The notes: generated by a model not told the origin, from the sequence alone. Counted from the stretch's first letter, positions 8,716 through 17,895 are shown. The stretch: DNA of 64,000 nt from JBDSLU01 sp963844435 (GCA_963844435.1 CAWJOG010000012.1:62001-126000), one strand, 5' to 3'. Made by a program: numbers and translations.

Positions 8716-10455
8716 ATGGGCACCGCGCGCAGCCGCGCCGCCGGCGACACCGATCCCGGTCTGCAGCGGGAGCAGAACGAGGACCGCTTCTTCTTCGACG
8801 AGGCGAAGGGGATCTACTGCGTGATCGACGGCGTCGGCGGGCACAACGCCGGCGAGCGCGCCGCGGCGATCGCCGCCGACGTGCTGCGCGCCTCGATGGC
8901 GCGGACCTCGGAAGCGGATCTGCGCGCCGCATTCGCGCGGGCCAGCGACGCGATCTTCGAGGCGGCGTCGGGCGATCCCGCGCTCTCCGGAATGGCCTGC
9001 GTGGTGTCGCTGGCGGCGATCTCGGACGGCCGCGTCCGCTTCGCCCACGTCGGCGACACGCGGCTCTACAAGCTGCGCGGCGGCACGATCACCAAGCTGA
9101 CGCGCGATCAGTCGCCGGTCGGCGAGCTCGAGGACAGCGGTGCGCTGAGCGAGACGGAAGCGATGCGGCATCCGCGCCGCAACGAGATCTACAAGGACCT
9201 GGGATCGCGCCCCCCCGGCCCCGAGGTGGCGGCGTCGATCCTCACCGGCGAGGCGCCGTTCGAGCCGGACGCGGCGCTGCTCCTGTGCAGCGACGGGCTC
9301 ACCGATCAGGTGTCGTCCGGATCGATCCGCCGCATCGTCGAAGCCTTCGCCGGATCGCCGGCGCTGGCCGTGCAGGAGCTCCTCACGGCCGCCAACGACG
9401 CCGGCGGCAAGGACAACGTGACGGTGGTGATCGTCGAAGGTGAACGCTTCGCGGGCGCGGTGACGCCGCGGGGACCGCGGCGGGCCGGCGCCCCGGCCGC
9501 TCCCGCCAGCGAGCCCGTCACCGGCGCCTCGCGGCGGCCGGTCGCGGTACCGCCAGCCGCGGCCCGCTCGACCGGACCGCGATCCGACAGGACGCGCTGG
9601 TGGTACGCCGGTCTCGGCCTCGTCGCCGGGCTCCTCCTCGGCGCCGGCGGCGTCGTCGGGGCGCGCACGCTCGGCTGGGATCTGAAGCTGCCGTGGTCGC
9701 GGGCGCCGCTCGTGACGGGCCCGCGGACCTGGGTGGTCGGCCTCGAGCCGTCGGCCGACTTCTCCAACATCGGCGAGGCGTTGGCGAAGGCCGCCGCCGG
9801 GGACACCGTGACGGTGGGACCCGGTGAGTACCGCGAAGCGGTCACCCTGAAATCGGGCGTGCAGCTCGTCGGCTCCCGCGACAGCCTCCTCAAGCCGCCG
9901 GTCGGGGCCGCCGGCGACTGGACGGCGGTCACCGCCCGCGGTGTCACCGACGCCCGCCTGAGCGGGTTCGTGATCGGCGCCGGGCCCGGTCAGCCGCTCG
10001 CCATCGGCCTGCTGGCCGAGGCGGCGACCGTCGCCGTGGACGGACTGGAGATCTCCGGCGCGCGCGACGCCGGGGTCGATCTGCGCGCGGGCGCCCGGGT
10101 GACCCTGAGCAACAGCCTGATCCGCGACAACGAAGGCCACGGCGTCGTCGTGCGGGCGCAGGCGGAACCGCGCCTCGAGCGTAACGTCATCATCCACAAC
10201 GGACACGGGCCGCAGAAGCGGGCTGGCGTCGTCGTCGAAGCGGGCGCCTCGCCAGAGCTCGACGGCAACGGCATCGGCGGCAACGGCGGCGAGGCGGTGC
10301 AGGGCTGGCCGGCATCGACGCTGACGGCGCTGGCGCAGCGCAACGTGCTGTCGCCGGCGCCCGGGCCGGCGCCGCAGACGGGACCGCCGCGGCCGGCACG
10401 GTCGGCGCCGCCGGCGGCGCGGCCCCGGCCGCGCACCGGGGCAGGACAGGAATGA
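8716..10455 (+). CDS. PP2C-type Ser/Thr phosphatase with a membrane anchor and extracytoplasmic beta-helix
   Basis: A 579-residue protein in three parts. Residues 1-250 are a PP2C/Stp1 phosphatase with metal-binding NEDRFFFD, VIDGVGGHNAGE, HVGDTRLY, LLLCSDGLTDQV and GGKDNVTVV. Residues 295-318 form one transmembrane helix (WWYAGLGLVAGLLLGAGGVV). Residues 340-540 are a right-handed beta-helix of the NosD/pectate-lyase type with repeated NxI/DNEGHGV turns, predicted outside the membrane. Mycobacterial PstP has the same phosphatase-plus-TM plan but, to my knowledge, lacks this helix. It should remove phosphates placed by the downstream kinase. The stop overlaps the kinase ATG (ATGA). Confidence 0.87.
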   Translation: MGTARSRAAGDTDPGLQREQNEDRFFFDEAKGIYCVIDGVGGHNAGERAAAIAADVLRASMARTSEADLRAAFARASDAIFEAASGDPALSGMACVVSLAAISDGRVRFAHVGDTRLYKLRGGTITKLTRDQSPVGELEDSGALSETEAMRHPRRNEIYKDLGSRPPGPEVAASILTGEAPFEPDAALLLCSDGLTDQVSSGSIRRIVEAFAGSPALAVQELLTAANDAGGKDNVTVVIVEGERFAGAVTPRGPRRAGAPAAPASEPVTGASRRPVAVPPAAARSTGPRSDRTRWWYAGLGLVAGLLLGAGGVVGARTLGWDLKLPWSRAPLVTGPRTWVVGLEPSADFSNIGEALAKAAAGDTVTVGPGEYREAVTLKSGVQLVGSRDSLLKPPVGAAGDWTAVTARGVTDARLSGFVIGAGPGQPLAIGLLAEAATVAVDGLEISGARDAGVDLRAGARVTLSNSLIRDNEGHGVVVRAQAEPRLERNVIIHNGHGPQKRAGVVVEAGASPELDGNGIGGNGGEAVQGWPASTLTALAQRNVLSPAPGPAPQTGPPRPARSAPPAARPRPRTGAGQE

Positions 10456-12692
10456 TGGTGGACGCGCTCGACGGCTACATCGATGCGGAGCTGCTCGGCG
10501 GCGGCATGAGCCGCGTCTATCGCGCCACCCGGCGGCGCGATGGCCGCGTCATCGCCGTCAAGTCGGTCGGCCTCGCCAGCGAGGACGTCGCCTGGGCCGA
10601 GCGCCGCGGCGCCGAGCTCCAGCGCCAGTTCCACGCCGTCGACACGCGCGTACCCGACGTGCTCGCCATCCGCCCGGGAGCGCACGAGCTCTTCATCGAG
10701 ATGGAGTACATCGACGGCGAGGATCTCTCGACCGTCCTGCGCTCGCGCGGCCGCCTGACGGCCAACGACGCGGTCGAGGTCTCGGCGGCGCTCGCCGACG
10801 TGCTCGATCGCGCCCATCAGTTCGTCGCCGTCGTCGACGGCGAGACCTATCACGGCATCGTCCACGGCGATCTCAAGCCGCGCAACATCCGCATCTGCGT
10901 GGCGTCGGACGCGTGCGAGCACGACGCGCCGTCGCTCGCGGCGCGGGTCCGCGTCCTCGACTTCGGCGTCGCCAAGGGCATCCGCGGCGCCGCCGGCGAG
11001 ACGCGCAACGTCTTCGGCAGCGCACCCTACATGTCGCCCGAGCGGCTGATCGACGGTCACGTCAGCACGATGAGCGACTGCTGGTCGCTCGGCGTCGTGC
11101 TCTGCGAACTGCTCGCCGGCGCGCCGCCCTTCCAAGGCAGCGAGCGAGACGTCCTCCGCCAGATCGACGGCGGGCCGCCGGTGCTGCCCGGCGATTGCCC
11201 CGGGGATCTCGTCGCGCTCGTCCATCGACTGCTGGCGCGCGACCCGGCCGCGCGGCTCACGTCCGCCGGCGAGGCGCGCGACGCGCTGCGGCGGTGGCGC
11301 GAGACGACCCGCCGCACCTCGCTGGTCGGCGACGACGCCGCGAGCGTGCCGCCGCTCGACGTGAACCCGACGCGGCGCACCGAGGCCGGCATCGGCCACG
11401 CGCCGACCAGCCCGATCTCCGGCGCCCGTCCGCTCCCGCCGATCCCCGGTGTGCCGCCGCTGGTGCCTGGGCCCGTCTCCGGCTACACGCCGGTCGTGAG
11501 CAGTGGCAGTCACACCGGCGGTGAGACGCGGCGAACGCAGCCGCAGGTGGCCGTGGCCGAGCCGCCGCCGCCTATCCCGCCGCCCGTGTGGGCCGATCCG
11601 CCGCCGATTCCCGTCCCGTCGGGGCCGACGGTCCTGGCCGGCGGCGCCGGGTCCGGCACTGGCCCGACCGGCGCCATCGCCAAGGCTGGCGGGGCGCGCC
11701 GGCGCTGGCGTTTCGCGCGTTTCCTCGGCGCCGCCGCCCTGTGGTTCCTCATCTGGGGCACGTGGAAGGTCGGCAGCGAGATGCGCGTGTGGAGCGAGTC
11801 CGATCTGCTCGGACGCAAGGTCCACGCGGCCGAGCCCGAGGCGCTCGACCAGATGGTCGAGACCTACAGCTCGCTGAGCGAACGCAGCTCGCTCGGCTGG
11901 GGCACGTGGCCCGCACGCCAGCCGCTGCGCGAGGCGCTGACGCTGCACGTCGATCGCGTGATCCTCGACTTCCGCCAGCCCGAGCCGACGGTGCGACAGA
12001 ACCAGTGGCGCCAGGCCCGCTCGTGGGCGGCCAAGGCGCTCGAGATCGGCTCCGACGAATCGCTGCGGGCGCGCTACCTGCTGTGCGACGCGCACGTGAA
12101 GCGCATCGACGGCGACGCGGCGATGCGCAGCAAGGACGCCGATCGCGGCAACCGCCTGCTGAACGAAGCCGACAGCCAGTTCCGCGAAGCGGCGCGCCTC
12201 ACCCGCGCCAACCCGGACGGGTGGCTGGGCCTGCTCCGTCTGCACTCCGGGGCGCGCAGCGATCCCGAGAAGGCCCAGGAAGACCTGAACGAGGCGGCCC
12301 GCCGCGGCTGGACGCCGGGCGCGCGCGACTACTTCCTGATCGGTGAGTCGACCCGCAACCGCGCCGACGCGCTCGAGAAGGGCTGCGACGATCAGCGGAC
12401 GGGCGAGCGCATCAAGGAGTGCCTGACGCGGGCCCGCGATCTGCAGAAGAAGGCGATCGAGTGGTACGACAAGGCCGAGGGCCTGCCGGTGGCGGCGCGC
12501 GGTGGCGTGCAGGCACAGCGCGCGATCGAACGGATCGACGCCCGCATCGAGACCGTTGACGAAGTCTCGATGAAGAACCTCGGTATGGACCTGCTCCACC
12601 TCGCGCTACGGGCCGCGCACAAGGCCGACTCGCACAAAGCCAAAGCCGAAGAGCCGCAGAAGCCCGACGAACCCCAGGCGCCGAAGCCGTGA
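10452..12692 (+). CDS. Membrane Ser/Thr protein kinase (PknB-like) with extracytoplasmic helical repeats
   Basis: A 746-residue Hanks-type kinase. Residues 8-280 hold the kinase fold: glycine loop LLGGGMSRVYRA, invariant Lys37 in IAVKSV, catalytic loop HGDLKPRN, DFGVAKG, and YMSPERL as the APE region. The HRD arginine is glycine, so it is a non-RD kinase and may not need activation-loop phosphorylation. A Pro-rich linker (about 300-410) leads to one TM helix (about 421-440, LGAAALWFLIWGTW). The C-terminal 300 residues are helical and TPR-like (ARYLLCDAHVKR, FREAARLTRANPDGWLG), not PASTA. It sits between the phosphatase and the SEDS-PBP fusion. Confidence 0.88.
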   Translation: MMVDALDGYIDAELLGGGMSRVYRATRRRDGRVIAVKSVGLASEDVAWAERRGAELQRQFHAVDTRVPDVLAIRPGAHELFIEMEYIDGEDLSTVLRSRGRLTANDAVEVSAALADVLDRAHQFVAVVDGETYHGIVHGDLKPRNIRICVASDACEHDAPSLAARVRVLDFGVAKGIRGAAGETRNVFGSAPYMSPERLIDGHVSTMSDCWSLGVVLCELLAGAPPFQGSERDVLRQIDGGPPVLPGDCPGDLVALVHRLLARDPAARLTSAGEARDALRRWRETTRRTSLVGDDAASVPPLDVNPTRRTEAGIGHAPTSPISGARPLPPIPGVPPLVPGPVSGYTPVVSSGSHTGGETRRTQPQVAVAEPPPPIPPPVWADPPPIPVPSGPTVLAGGAGSGTGPTGAIAKAGGARRRWRFARFLGAAALWFLIWGTWKVGSEMRVWSESDLLGRKVHAAEPEALDQMVETYSSLSERSSLGWGTWPARQPLREALTLHVDRVILDFRQPEPTVRQNQWRQARSWAAKALEIGSDESLRARYLLCDAHVKRIDGDAAMRSKDADRGNRLLNEADSQFREAARLTRANPDGWLGLLRLHSGARSDPEKAQEDLNEAARRGWTPGARDYFLIGESTRNRADALEKGCDDQRTGERIKECLTRARDLQKKAIEWYDKAEGLPVAARGGVQAQRAIERIDARIETVDEVSMKNLGMDLLHLALRAAHKADSHKAKAEEPQKPDEPQAPKP

Positions 12693-15600
12693 CGGGCGCC
12701 TCGAGCCGCATCTCGACGCCGGCGAGCCGGGCCGCACGCGGCGTCCGGCAAGGCGAGACGCGCCGCGCCAACCTCGAGCTCGCGTTGCTGGCGGCCGCGC
12801 TGGTCGCCTTCCTGCTCGCCGTCGCGCGCGTCGCCGCCGGCCATGTCATCGGCGCACCCGGCGAGGCCGTCGACGCCGACGTCGTCCGCACCTGGTCGGG
12901 GTTCACGTTCGCGCTGAGCCGCTCCGCCGCCATCGTCACCGTCGCCTTCCTGGCCGCGCATGTCGTTCGCCGGCTGTGGGGCGCCGTCGGCGATCCGTGG
13001 ATCCTGCCGATCGTCTGCGCGCTGTGCGGCCTCGGCCTGCTGACCATGGTCAGCGTCAACGATCCGTGGCGCGAGCGGCTGCTGTTCCAGCCGTTCGCGA
13101 TCGGCGTGGCGATCGGCTGCGTCGCGCTGACCGTCGCCAGCCTTGTCGACTTCGCGCGTCTCGAGCTGCACCGCTTTGCCTTCGTGTTCCTGATGGGCGC
13201 GCTCGGCCTGTCGGTGCTGCTGCTCGTATTCGGCTCGGGCCCCGGCCGCAGCGGCGTCAAGGTCAACCTGTTCGGCGTGCAGCCGGTCGAAGCGATCCGG
13301 CCGCTCGTCGCGCTGTTCCTGGCCGGCTACTTCGCGCGGCGGTGGGAGTGGCTGCGCGAGCTGGCCGAGCCGCTGGCGCGGCAGCACCCCATCCTGAAGC
13401 GCCTGCACCTGCCCCGCGTCGCCGACCTGATCCCGGTCGCCGTCGGCATGGCGCTGGTGCTGCTGTTCTTCTTCTTCCAGCGCGACCTCGGGCCGGCGCT
13501 GGTCCTCGCCTGCACGTTCCTCGTCACCTACAGCGTCGCGCGCGACCGCTGGGGCCTGGCCGCGCTGGGCCTGGCCACGCTGGTCGGCGCGTTCACCGCG
13601 GCGTACCTCGCCGGCTATCCGTCCACGGTGGTCAAACGCATCGACATGTGGCAATCGCCGTGGGACAACGGCGTCAGCGGCGGCGATCAGGTCGCGCACG
13701 CGCTCTGGGGCCTGGCGTCGGGCGGGCTCTTCGGCGGCGGCCTGTCCGAGACGAGCCCGCGCTACATCCCGACCGGCGAGAACGATCTCGTGCTCGCCAG
13801 CCTCGGCGAGATCCTCGGCTTCGCCGGCGTCGCGGTGGTCCTCGCGCTGTTCGGCGCGCTCGTGGTCCGGGCGCTGCGCATCGCGCGTCGGACCGATCAG
13901 CCCTACGTCGCGCTGCTGGTCGTCGGGCTGGTGACGTCGCTCGCCGCGCAGGCGCTGCTGATCGTCGGCGGCCTGCTCGGCCTGCTGCCGCTGTCCGGCG
14001 TGGTCACGCCGTTCCTCAGCCTGGGTCGATCGTCGATGGTGTCGAACCTCGCCGTCGTCGGGCTGCTGCTGGCCGCGTCGCGGCAGGCGCCGCCGGCCGA
14101 CGAGACACCATTCCTGCGCCCGGCATCGCGACTCGGGCTGGTCGTCTCGGTGCTGCTCGCCATCGCGGCGGGCCGCGCGTTCATGGTGCAGATCTGGTCG
14201 CGCGGCGACATCATGACCCGGCAGACGCGGACGCGGCAGGCGGACGGCGCGGTGCGGCCGCAGGACAACCCGCGCCTGCGCGAAGTGGCGCGGCTGGTCC
14301 GGCGCGGCGCGATCCTCGATCGCCGCGGCCTGCCCATCGCCATGGACTCGACGCTCGACGTCAGCGCGCACGCCAAGGAGTACGCCGCGATCGGCGTCAG
14401 CCCGTGCGGGACGACGCCCGGGGCCGCGGCGCGAACGACGGCGCGCGGATCGACGGCCCGCGCCACCACGCCAGCCGGCACGGCGGCGAGGACTCCCGCC
14501 GAGCGGTGTTATCCGCTCGGCGGTGGCGCCTTTCACCTGCTCGGCGACGCGGTGTCCAAGGCCAACTGGGCGGCGCCGAACTCGGCGTTCGCGGAGCGCG
14601 AGTTCGACACGCGGCTGCGCGGCTACCGGGACTACGGCGAACTGCTGGCGCTGTGGGATCACCGCGACGAGCCGTTCCACTTGAGCGTCCGCGCGATCCT
14701 GGATCGGCCGCGCGACATCACCCTGACAGTCGACGCGCGGCTGCAGGCGCGCGCCGCGGCCCTGCTCGCGAAGCAGCTGGGCGACCTCCGGCTGTCCAAG
14801 GGTGCGGTCGTGGTGCTCGACGTGGCCACGGGTGACGTGCTGGCATCGGTCAGCGCGCCGTGGCCGCGCCTCGACCGGGGCCGTGTCGGCTTCGAGGAGG
14901 ACGCGGCCCGCCCGGAGCTGCCGCTGCTCGATCGCGTCCGCTACGGACAGTACCCGCCGGGCTCGACGTTCAAGCTCGTGACCGCCGCGGCTGCGCTGCG
15001 CGCCGCGGCGGACGTGGCGGAGCGGCATTTCGAGTGCAAGCCGCTGCCCGACGGCCGCGTCGGCATGCAGTTGCCGCGCTGGCGGCGTCCGATCCGCGAC
15101 GACGCCACCGATCACGTCGCGCACGGCGACGTGACGCTGGACGAGGGCTTGCGCGTCTCGTGCAACGCCTACTTCGCGCAGCTCGGCCTCGCCGTCGGCC
15201 CGCGCACGCTGAAGGACACCGCGGACGCCTTCGAGATCGCGACGTCCTCGGCGGGCACGGCCAACGATCTGGGCCAGCAGCTGCCGTGGGCGTCGTACGG
15301 CCAGGCCGAGGTGCTCGCCTCGCCGTTCCGGATGGCGCGGGTGGCGGCGACGATGGCCGCACGCGGCGAGATGCCGCCGGGCCGCTGGGTGGTCAGCCCG
15401 GCGACGGCGGCGGTGGCGTCGCGCCGGATCCTCGAGCCGTCCGCGGCCGACCGCATCGCCCGGGCCATGCGGCGGGTCGTGACCGGCGGCACCGCGTCGT
15501 CGCTGGCCGGCCACGAGGTCGAGATCGCCGGCAAGACGGGCACGGCGGAGGTCGCCGGGGCGCCGTCGCACTCCTGGTTCGTCGGCTTCGCGCCGGCGAC

Positions 15601-15721
15601 CGGTCCGAAGCGGATCGCCATCGCCGTGATCGTCGAAAATGGGGGCTACGGCGCCCGGGCGGCGGTGCCGCTCGCCGGCGACGTGGTGTCCGCGGCCCGC
15701 AGCCTGGGGATGATTCCCTGA
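12689..15721 (+). CDS. SEDS glycosyltransferase (FtsW/RodA) fused to class B penicillin-binding protein
   Basis: One 1,010-residue protein. Residues 30-470 are a SEDS polymerase with about ten TM helices, FFQRDLGPALVL, and GGGLSETSPRYIPTGENDLVLASLGEILG, which holds the catalytic-region Asp of RodA/FtsW. A further TM helix (about 485-505) leads into a class B PBP with all three transpeptidase motifs: S759-T-F-K, S824-C-N and K949-T-G. SEDS and class B PBPs are normally separate partners that polymerise and crosslink peptidoglycan. A Thr/Ala-rich insert flanked by cysteines lies at about 571-608. The GTG start overlaps the kinase stop (GTGA). RodA-PBP2-like or FtsW-FtsI-like cannot be decided here. 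Confidence 0.92.
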   Translation: MTGASSRISTPASRAARGVRQGETRRANLELALLAAALVAFLLAVARVAAGHVIGAPGEAVDADVVRTWSGFTFALSRSAAIVTVAFLAAHVVRRLWGAVGDPWILPIVCALCGLGLLTMVSVNDPWRERLLFQPFAIGVAIGCVALTVASLVDFARLELHRFAFVFLMGALGLSVLLLVFGSGPGRSGVKVNLFGVQPVEAIRPLVALFLAGYFARRWEWLRELAEPLARQHPILKRLHLPRVADLIPVAVGMALVLLFFFFQRDLGPALVLACTFLVTYSVARDRWGLAALGLATLVGAFTAAYLAGYPSTVVKRIDMWQSPWDNGVSGGDQVAHALWGLASGGLFGGGLSETSPRYIPTGENDLVLASLGEILGFAGVAVVLALFGALVVRALRIARRTDQPYVALLVVGLVTSLAAQALLIVGGLLGLLPLSGVVTPFLSLGRSSMVSNLAVVGLLLAASRQAPPADETPFLRPASRLGLVVSVLLAIAAGRAFMVQIWSRGDIMTRQTRTRQADGAVRPQDNPRLREVARLVRRGAILDRRGLPIAMDSTLDVSAHAKEYAAIGVSPCGTTPGAAARTTARGSTARATTPAGTAARTPAERCYPLGGGAFHLLGDAVSKANWAAPNSAFAEREFDTRLRGYRDYGELLALWDHRDEPFHLSVRAILDRPRDITLTVDARLQARAAALLAKQLGDLRLSKGAVVVLDVATGDVLASVSAPWPRLDRGRVGFEEDAARPELPLLDRVRYGQYPPGSTFKLVTAAAALRAAADVAERHFECKPLPDGRVGMQLPRWRRPIRDDATDHVAHGDVTLDEGLRVSCNAYFAQLGLAVGPRTLKDTADAFEIATSSAGTANDLGQQLPWASYGQAEVLASPFRMARVAATMAARGEMPPGRWVVSPATAAVASRRILEPSAADRIARAMRRVVTGGTASSLAGHEVEIAGKTGTAEVAGAPSHSWFVGFAPATGPKRIAIAVIVENGGYGARAAVPLAGDVVSAARSLGMIP

Positions 15722-16557
15722 TGCCCATCCCGTTCCGCGATCGTCTGGTCCAGCTCGAAGGCACGCTCGAGCGCCTGTTCGGTGGACGCCCGCCGCGCGA
15801 GCCGCTGGAGGTCCGCCGGGCCGTCGTCGAGGGCCTCACCGGCGAGGTCCGCCCGGTCGGCGGCGGCCGGCGCGTCCTGCCGGTCGGCCGCGTCACCGTG
15901 GCGATCGTCGCCACCGACGCGACCGAGAAGCGCCTGTTCAAGGAAGCCCTCACCGGCCCGGGGGGCGTCGAAGCCGACCTGCGGCGCGCCCTCGACGCGG
16001 CCGGCGCCGAATGGCCGCGCGGCTTCGCGCTGACCGTCAAGTTCGTGAAGACGCCGGGCGCGGACTGGCGCAGCGGCGCCCGCTTCCACGTGACCGCCAG
16101 CGACCCCGGCGCTCCAGCGCCCGCGCCCGAGCGCGAGACGGTGTCCACCATCGCCGCCGCCGCAGCGCCGCTGGTGGCGCCGACGCTGGTGCTGCGCGTC
16201 ACGCTCGGCCAGGCCATCGCGGGAACGGCAACCTGCGCGGGGGAGCGCGTCAACATCGGCCGCCAGCAGATGGTCGCCGACGCCAACGGCCGCGTCGTGC
16301 GGCGCAACGACATCGCCTTCGTCGGCGACGACGAGGTGAGCCGCTCGGTGTCGCGGGCGCACGCCCACGTGGCGTGGATCCCCGCCGCCGGCACGTATCG
16401 CGTGTTCGACGAGCAGAGCTCGCACGGGACGGTGGTCTCGCGCGGCGGACGCCTGATCCAGGTGCCGCCCGGCCGCGACGGCCTGAAGCTCGCCGCCGGC
16501 GACGAGGTGCACGTCGGCCGCGCCGTCGTCGTAGTCGAGATCACCGCACCGACATGA
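15721..16557 (+). CDS. FhaA-like protein: DUF3662-like N-terminus plus FHA domain
   Basis: A 278-residue protein whose ATG overlaps the upstream TGA by one base. The N-terminal part (RDRLVQLEGTLERLFGG, RRVLPVGRVTVAIVATD) follows the pattern of the FhaA N-terminal domain (DUF3662), though distantly. The C-terminal FHA domain has VNIGRQQM, SRSVSRAHAHVAW and DEQSSHGTVVSR, with the phospho-reader Arg, Ser and His. In mycobacteria FhaA binds phosphorylated wall-synthesis proteins. Position directly after the SEDS-PBP fusion suggests the same role here (inference). Confidence 0.78.
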   Translation: MPIPFRDRLVQLEGTLERLFGGRPPREPLEVRRAVVEGLTGEVRPVGGGRRVLPVGRVTVAIVATDATEKRLFKEALTGPGGVEADLRRALDAAGAEWPRGFALTVKFVKTPGADWRSGARFHVTASDPGAPAPAPERETVSTIAAAAAPLVAPTLVLRVTLGQAIAGTATCAGERVNIGRQQMVADANGRVVRRNDIAFVGDDEVSRSVSRAHAHVAWIPAAGTYRVFDEQSSHGTVVSRGGRLIQVPPGRDGLKLAAGDEVHVGRAVVVVEITAPT

Positions 16558-17519
16558 CCCACGCCGCTCCCCGCCTCGAGCTGCTCGCGCTGCTCGCGCT
16601 CCTGGCCTCAGCCCTCGCACCCGGCCGCGCCGCGGCGCAGGCCCAGCCGCTCGTGGCCGGCGCCCGCATCGAGCAGAACGTCGTCTACGGGATGTACTCC
16701 GGGCTGGCCCTGCTGCTCGACGTGCACCGCCCGGCGGCGCCGAACGGCTACGGCGTGATCTTCATCTCGGGCAGCGGCTGGCAGGCGCCGACCACCTACG
16801 ACGCGACGCCGCTCAAGCAGAACCAGATCCCGATCTGGGGCCCGCCGCTGGTGAAGGCCGGCTACACGGTCTTCGCGCTCAACCATCGTGCCGTGCCGCG
16901 GTTCCACTACCCCGGCGCGGTCGAGGACGTGCAGCGCGCCATCCGCTTCGTCCGGCATCACGCCAGGGACTATGCGATCGACCCGGCGCGCATCGGCGGC
17001 ATGGGTGGTTCGTCGGGCGGGCACCTGATCGCGCTCACGGCGCTGCTCGCCGCGCCCGGCATCGCTGACGATCCCGATCCGGTGAACCGGGAGCCGGCGA
17101 CGCTGCAGGCGATCGTGCTCAGGGCCACGCCGACCGACCTCATCGCGCAGGCCAAGGCCGACCGCGGCGGCGGCGTGACGGGCTTCCTCGAGCTGCCGTG
17201 GCCGGCGGACGCGGCCGGAGTGCGGCAGAACCCGAGGACCGAGAAGCGGTACCGGGAAGCCTCCCCCTCGACGTATGTGTCGCCGAAGGCGCCGCCGACC
17301 CTGCTGATTCACGGCGATGCCGACGAATCGGTCCCGTTCGAGGAGTCGGTGGCCATGGAGGCGGCGTTGAAGGCAGCGGGGGTCCCGACCGGCCTGATCC
17401 GGGTCCCCGGGGGCGCCCATGGCGCCGATTTCGGGGCCGGCGCGAAGCCGAAACCCGATTGGCCGGACTTCCTGGGAGCGGCGGTCCGCTGGTACGACGC
17501 CCACCTGAAGCGATCGTGA
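16554..17519 (+). CDS. Secreted alpha/beta-hydrolase (BD-FAE/esterase-like)
   Basis: A 321-residue protein with a signal peptide ending GRAAAQAQ. The alpha/beta-hydrolase triad is visible: nucleophile Ser in GGMGGSSGGHL, Asp in HGDADESVP and His in PGGAHGADF; the oxyanion region is SGSGWQ. The fold is closest to carboxylesterase/feruloyl-esterase-like enzymes. It overlaps the FHA gene by 4 bases (ATGA) and so ends the cell-wall operon. A role in deacylating wall or envelope material would fit but is inference. Confidence 0.78.
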   Translation: MTHAAPRLELLALLALLASALAPGRAAAQAQPLVAGARIEQNVVYGMYSGLALLLDVHRPAAPNGYGVIFISGSGWQAPTTYDATPLKQNQIPIWGPPLVKAGYTVFALNHRAVPRFHYPGAVEDVQRAIRFVRHHARDYAIDPARIGGMGGSSGGHLIALTALLAAPGIADDPDPVNREPATLQAIVLRATPTDLIAQAKADRGGGVTGFLELPWPADAAGVRQNPRTEKRYREASPSTYVSPKAPPTLLIHGDADESVPFEESVAMEAALKAAGVPTGLIRVPGGAHGADFGAGAKPKPDWPDFLGAAVRWYDAHLKRS

Positions 17520-17561
17520 CGGGACAGCGCCGCGATACCGAACCGTGACAAATCCGACCCT

Positions 17562-17589
17562 TTGAGTCCGCGTTGCTTTCTGCTACGAT
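17562..17589 (+). promoter_or_regulatory. Promoter of the feo operon
   Basis: TTGAGT (17562-17567), 16-nt spacer, TACGAT (17584-17589), about 40 bases before the feoA ATG. No convincing Fur box was found. Confidence 0.45.
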
Positions 17590-17630
17590 CGCCGAACTTG
17601 AGAACGTTCGCAGTTTGAACGCCTGACCCC

Positions 17631-17885
17631 ATGTCCGCGAACCTCGCCAGTACGCAGCCCATTCCGCTCTCCCAGCTCCGCGCCGGGAGCACCGCCAGGA
17701 TGCATTCCGCGGCGCTGGCGAGCGATGACTGCGCACTCCTCAAGGCCCTCGGCCTGACGGACCGCTGCCTGCTCCGGGTGTGCAAGGCCGGCGAGCCCTG
17801 CATCGTCGAGGTGAAGGCCACGCGAATCGGGCTGTCGCGCACGTTCGCCCGCGGCGTGTTCGTGGTCCCCGAAGCGACCGCCTGA
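17631..17885 (+). CDS. feoA: FeoA-domain protein
   Basis: An 84-residue SH3-like FeoA protein: PLSQLRAGSTARM at the start, a central LLKALGLTDRCLLRVCKAG and a C-terminal ARGVFVVPE strand. FeoA assists FeoB in ferrous-iron import at the cytoplasmic side. It has two cysteines (DDCALL, GEPCIV), which is unremarkable. It is followed by feoB after 10 bases, so the two are co-transcribed. Confidence 0.85.
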   Translation: MSANLASTQPIPLSQLRAGSTARMHSAALASDDCALLKALGLTDRCLLRVCKAGEPCIVEVKATRIGLSRTFARGVFVVPEATA

Positions 17886-17895
17886 GGCGGCGCGC

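Noticed and set aside
12392..15571. Very long minus-strand frames opposite the kinase and SEDS-PBP genes
   Set aside because: Arg/Ala-rich translations without domains; they are GC-skew shadows of the plus-strand genes.
17520..17630. Fur box upstream of feoA
   Set aside because: GAACGTTC and nearby A/T-rich bases do not match a 19-bp Fur palindrome well enough.
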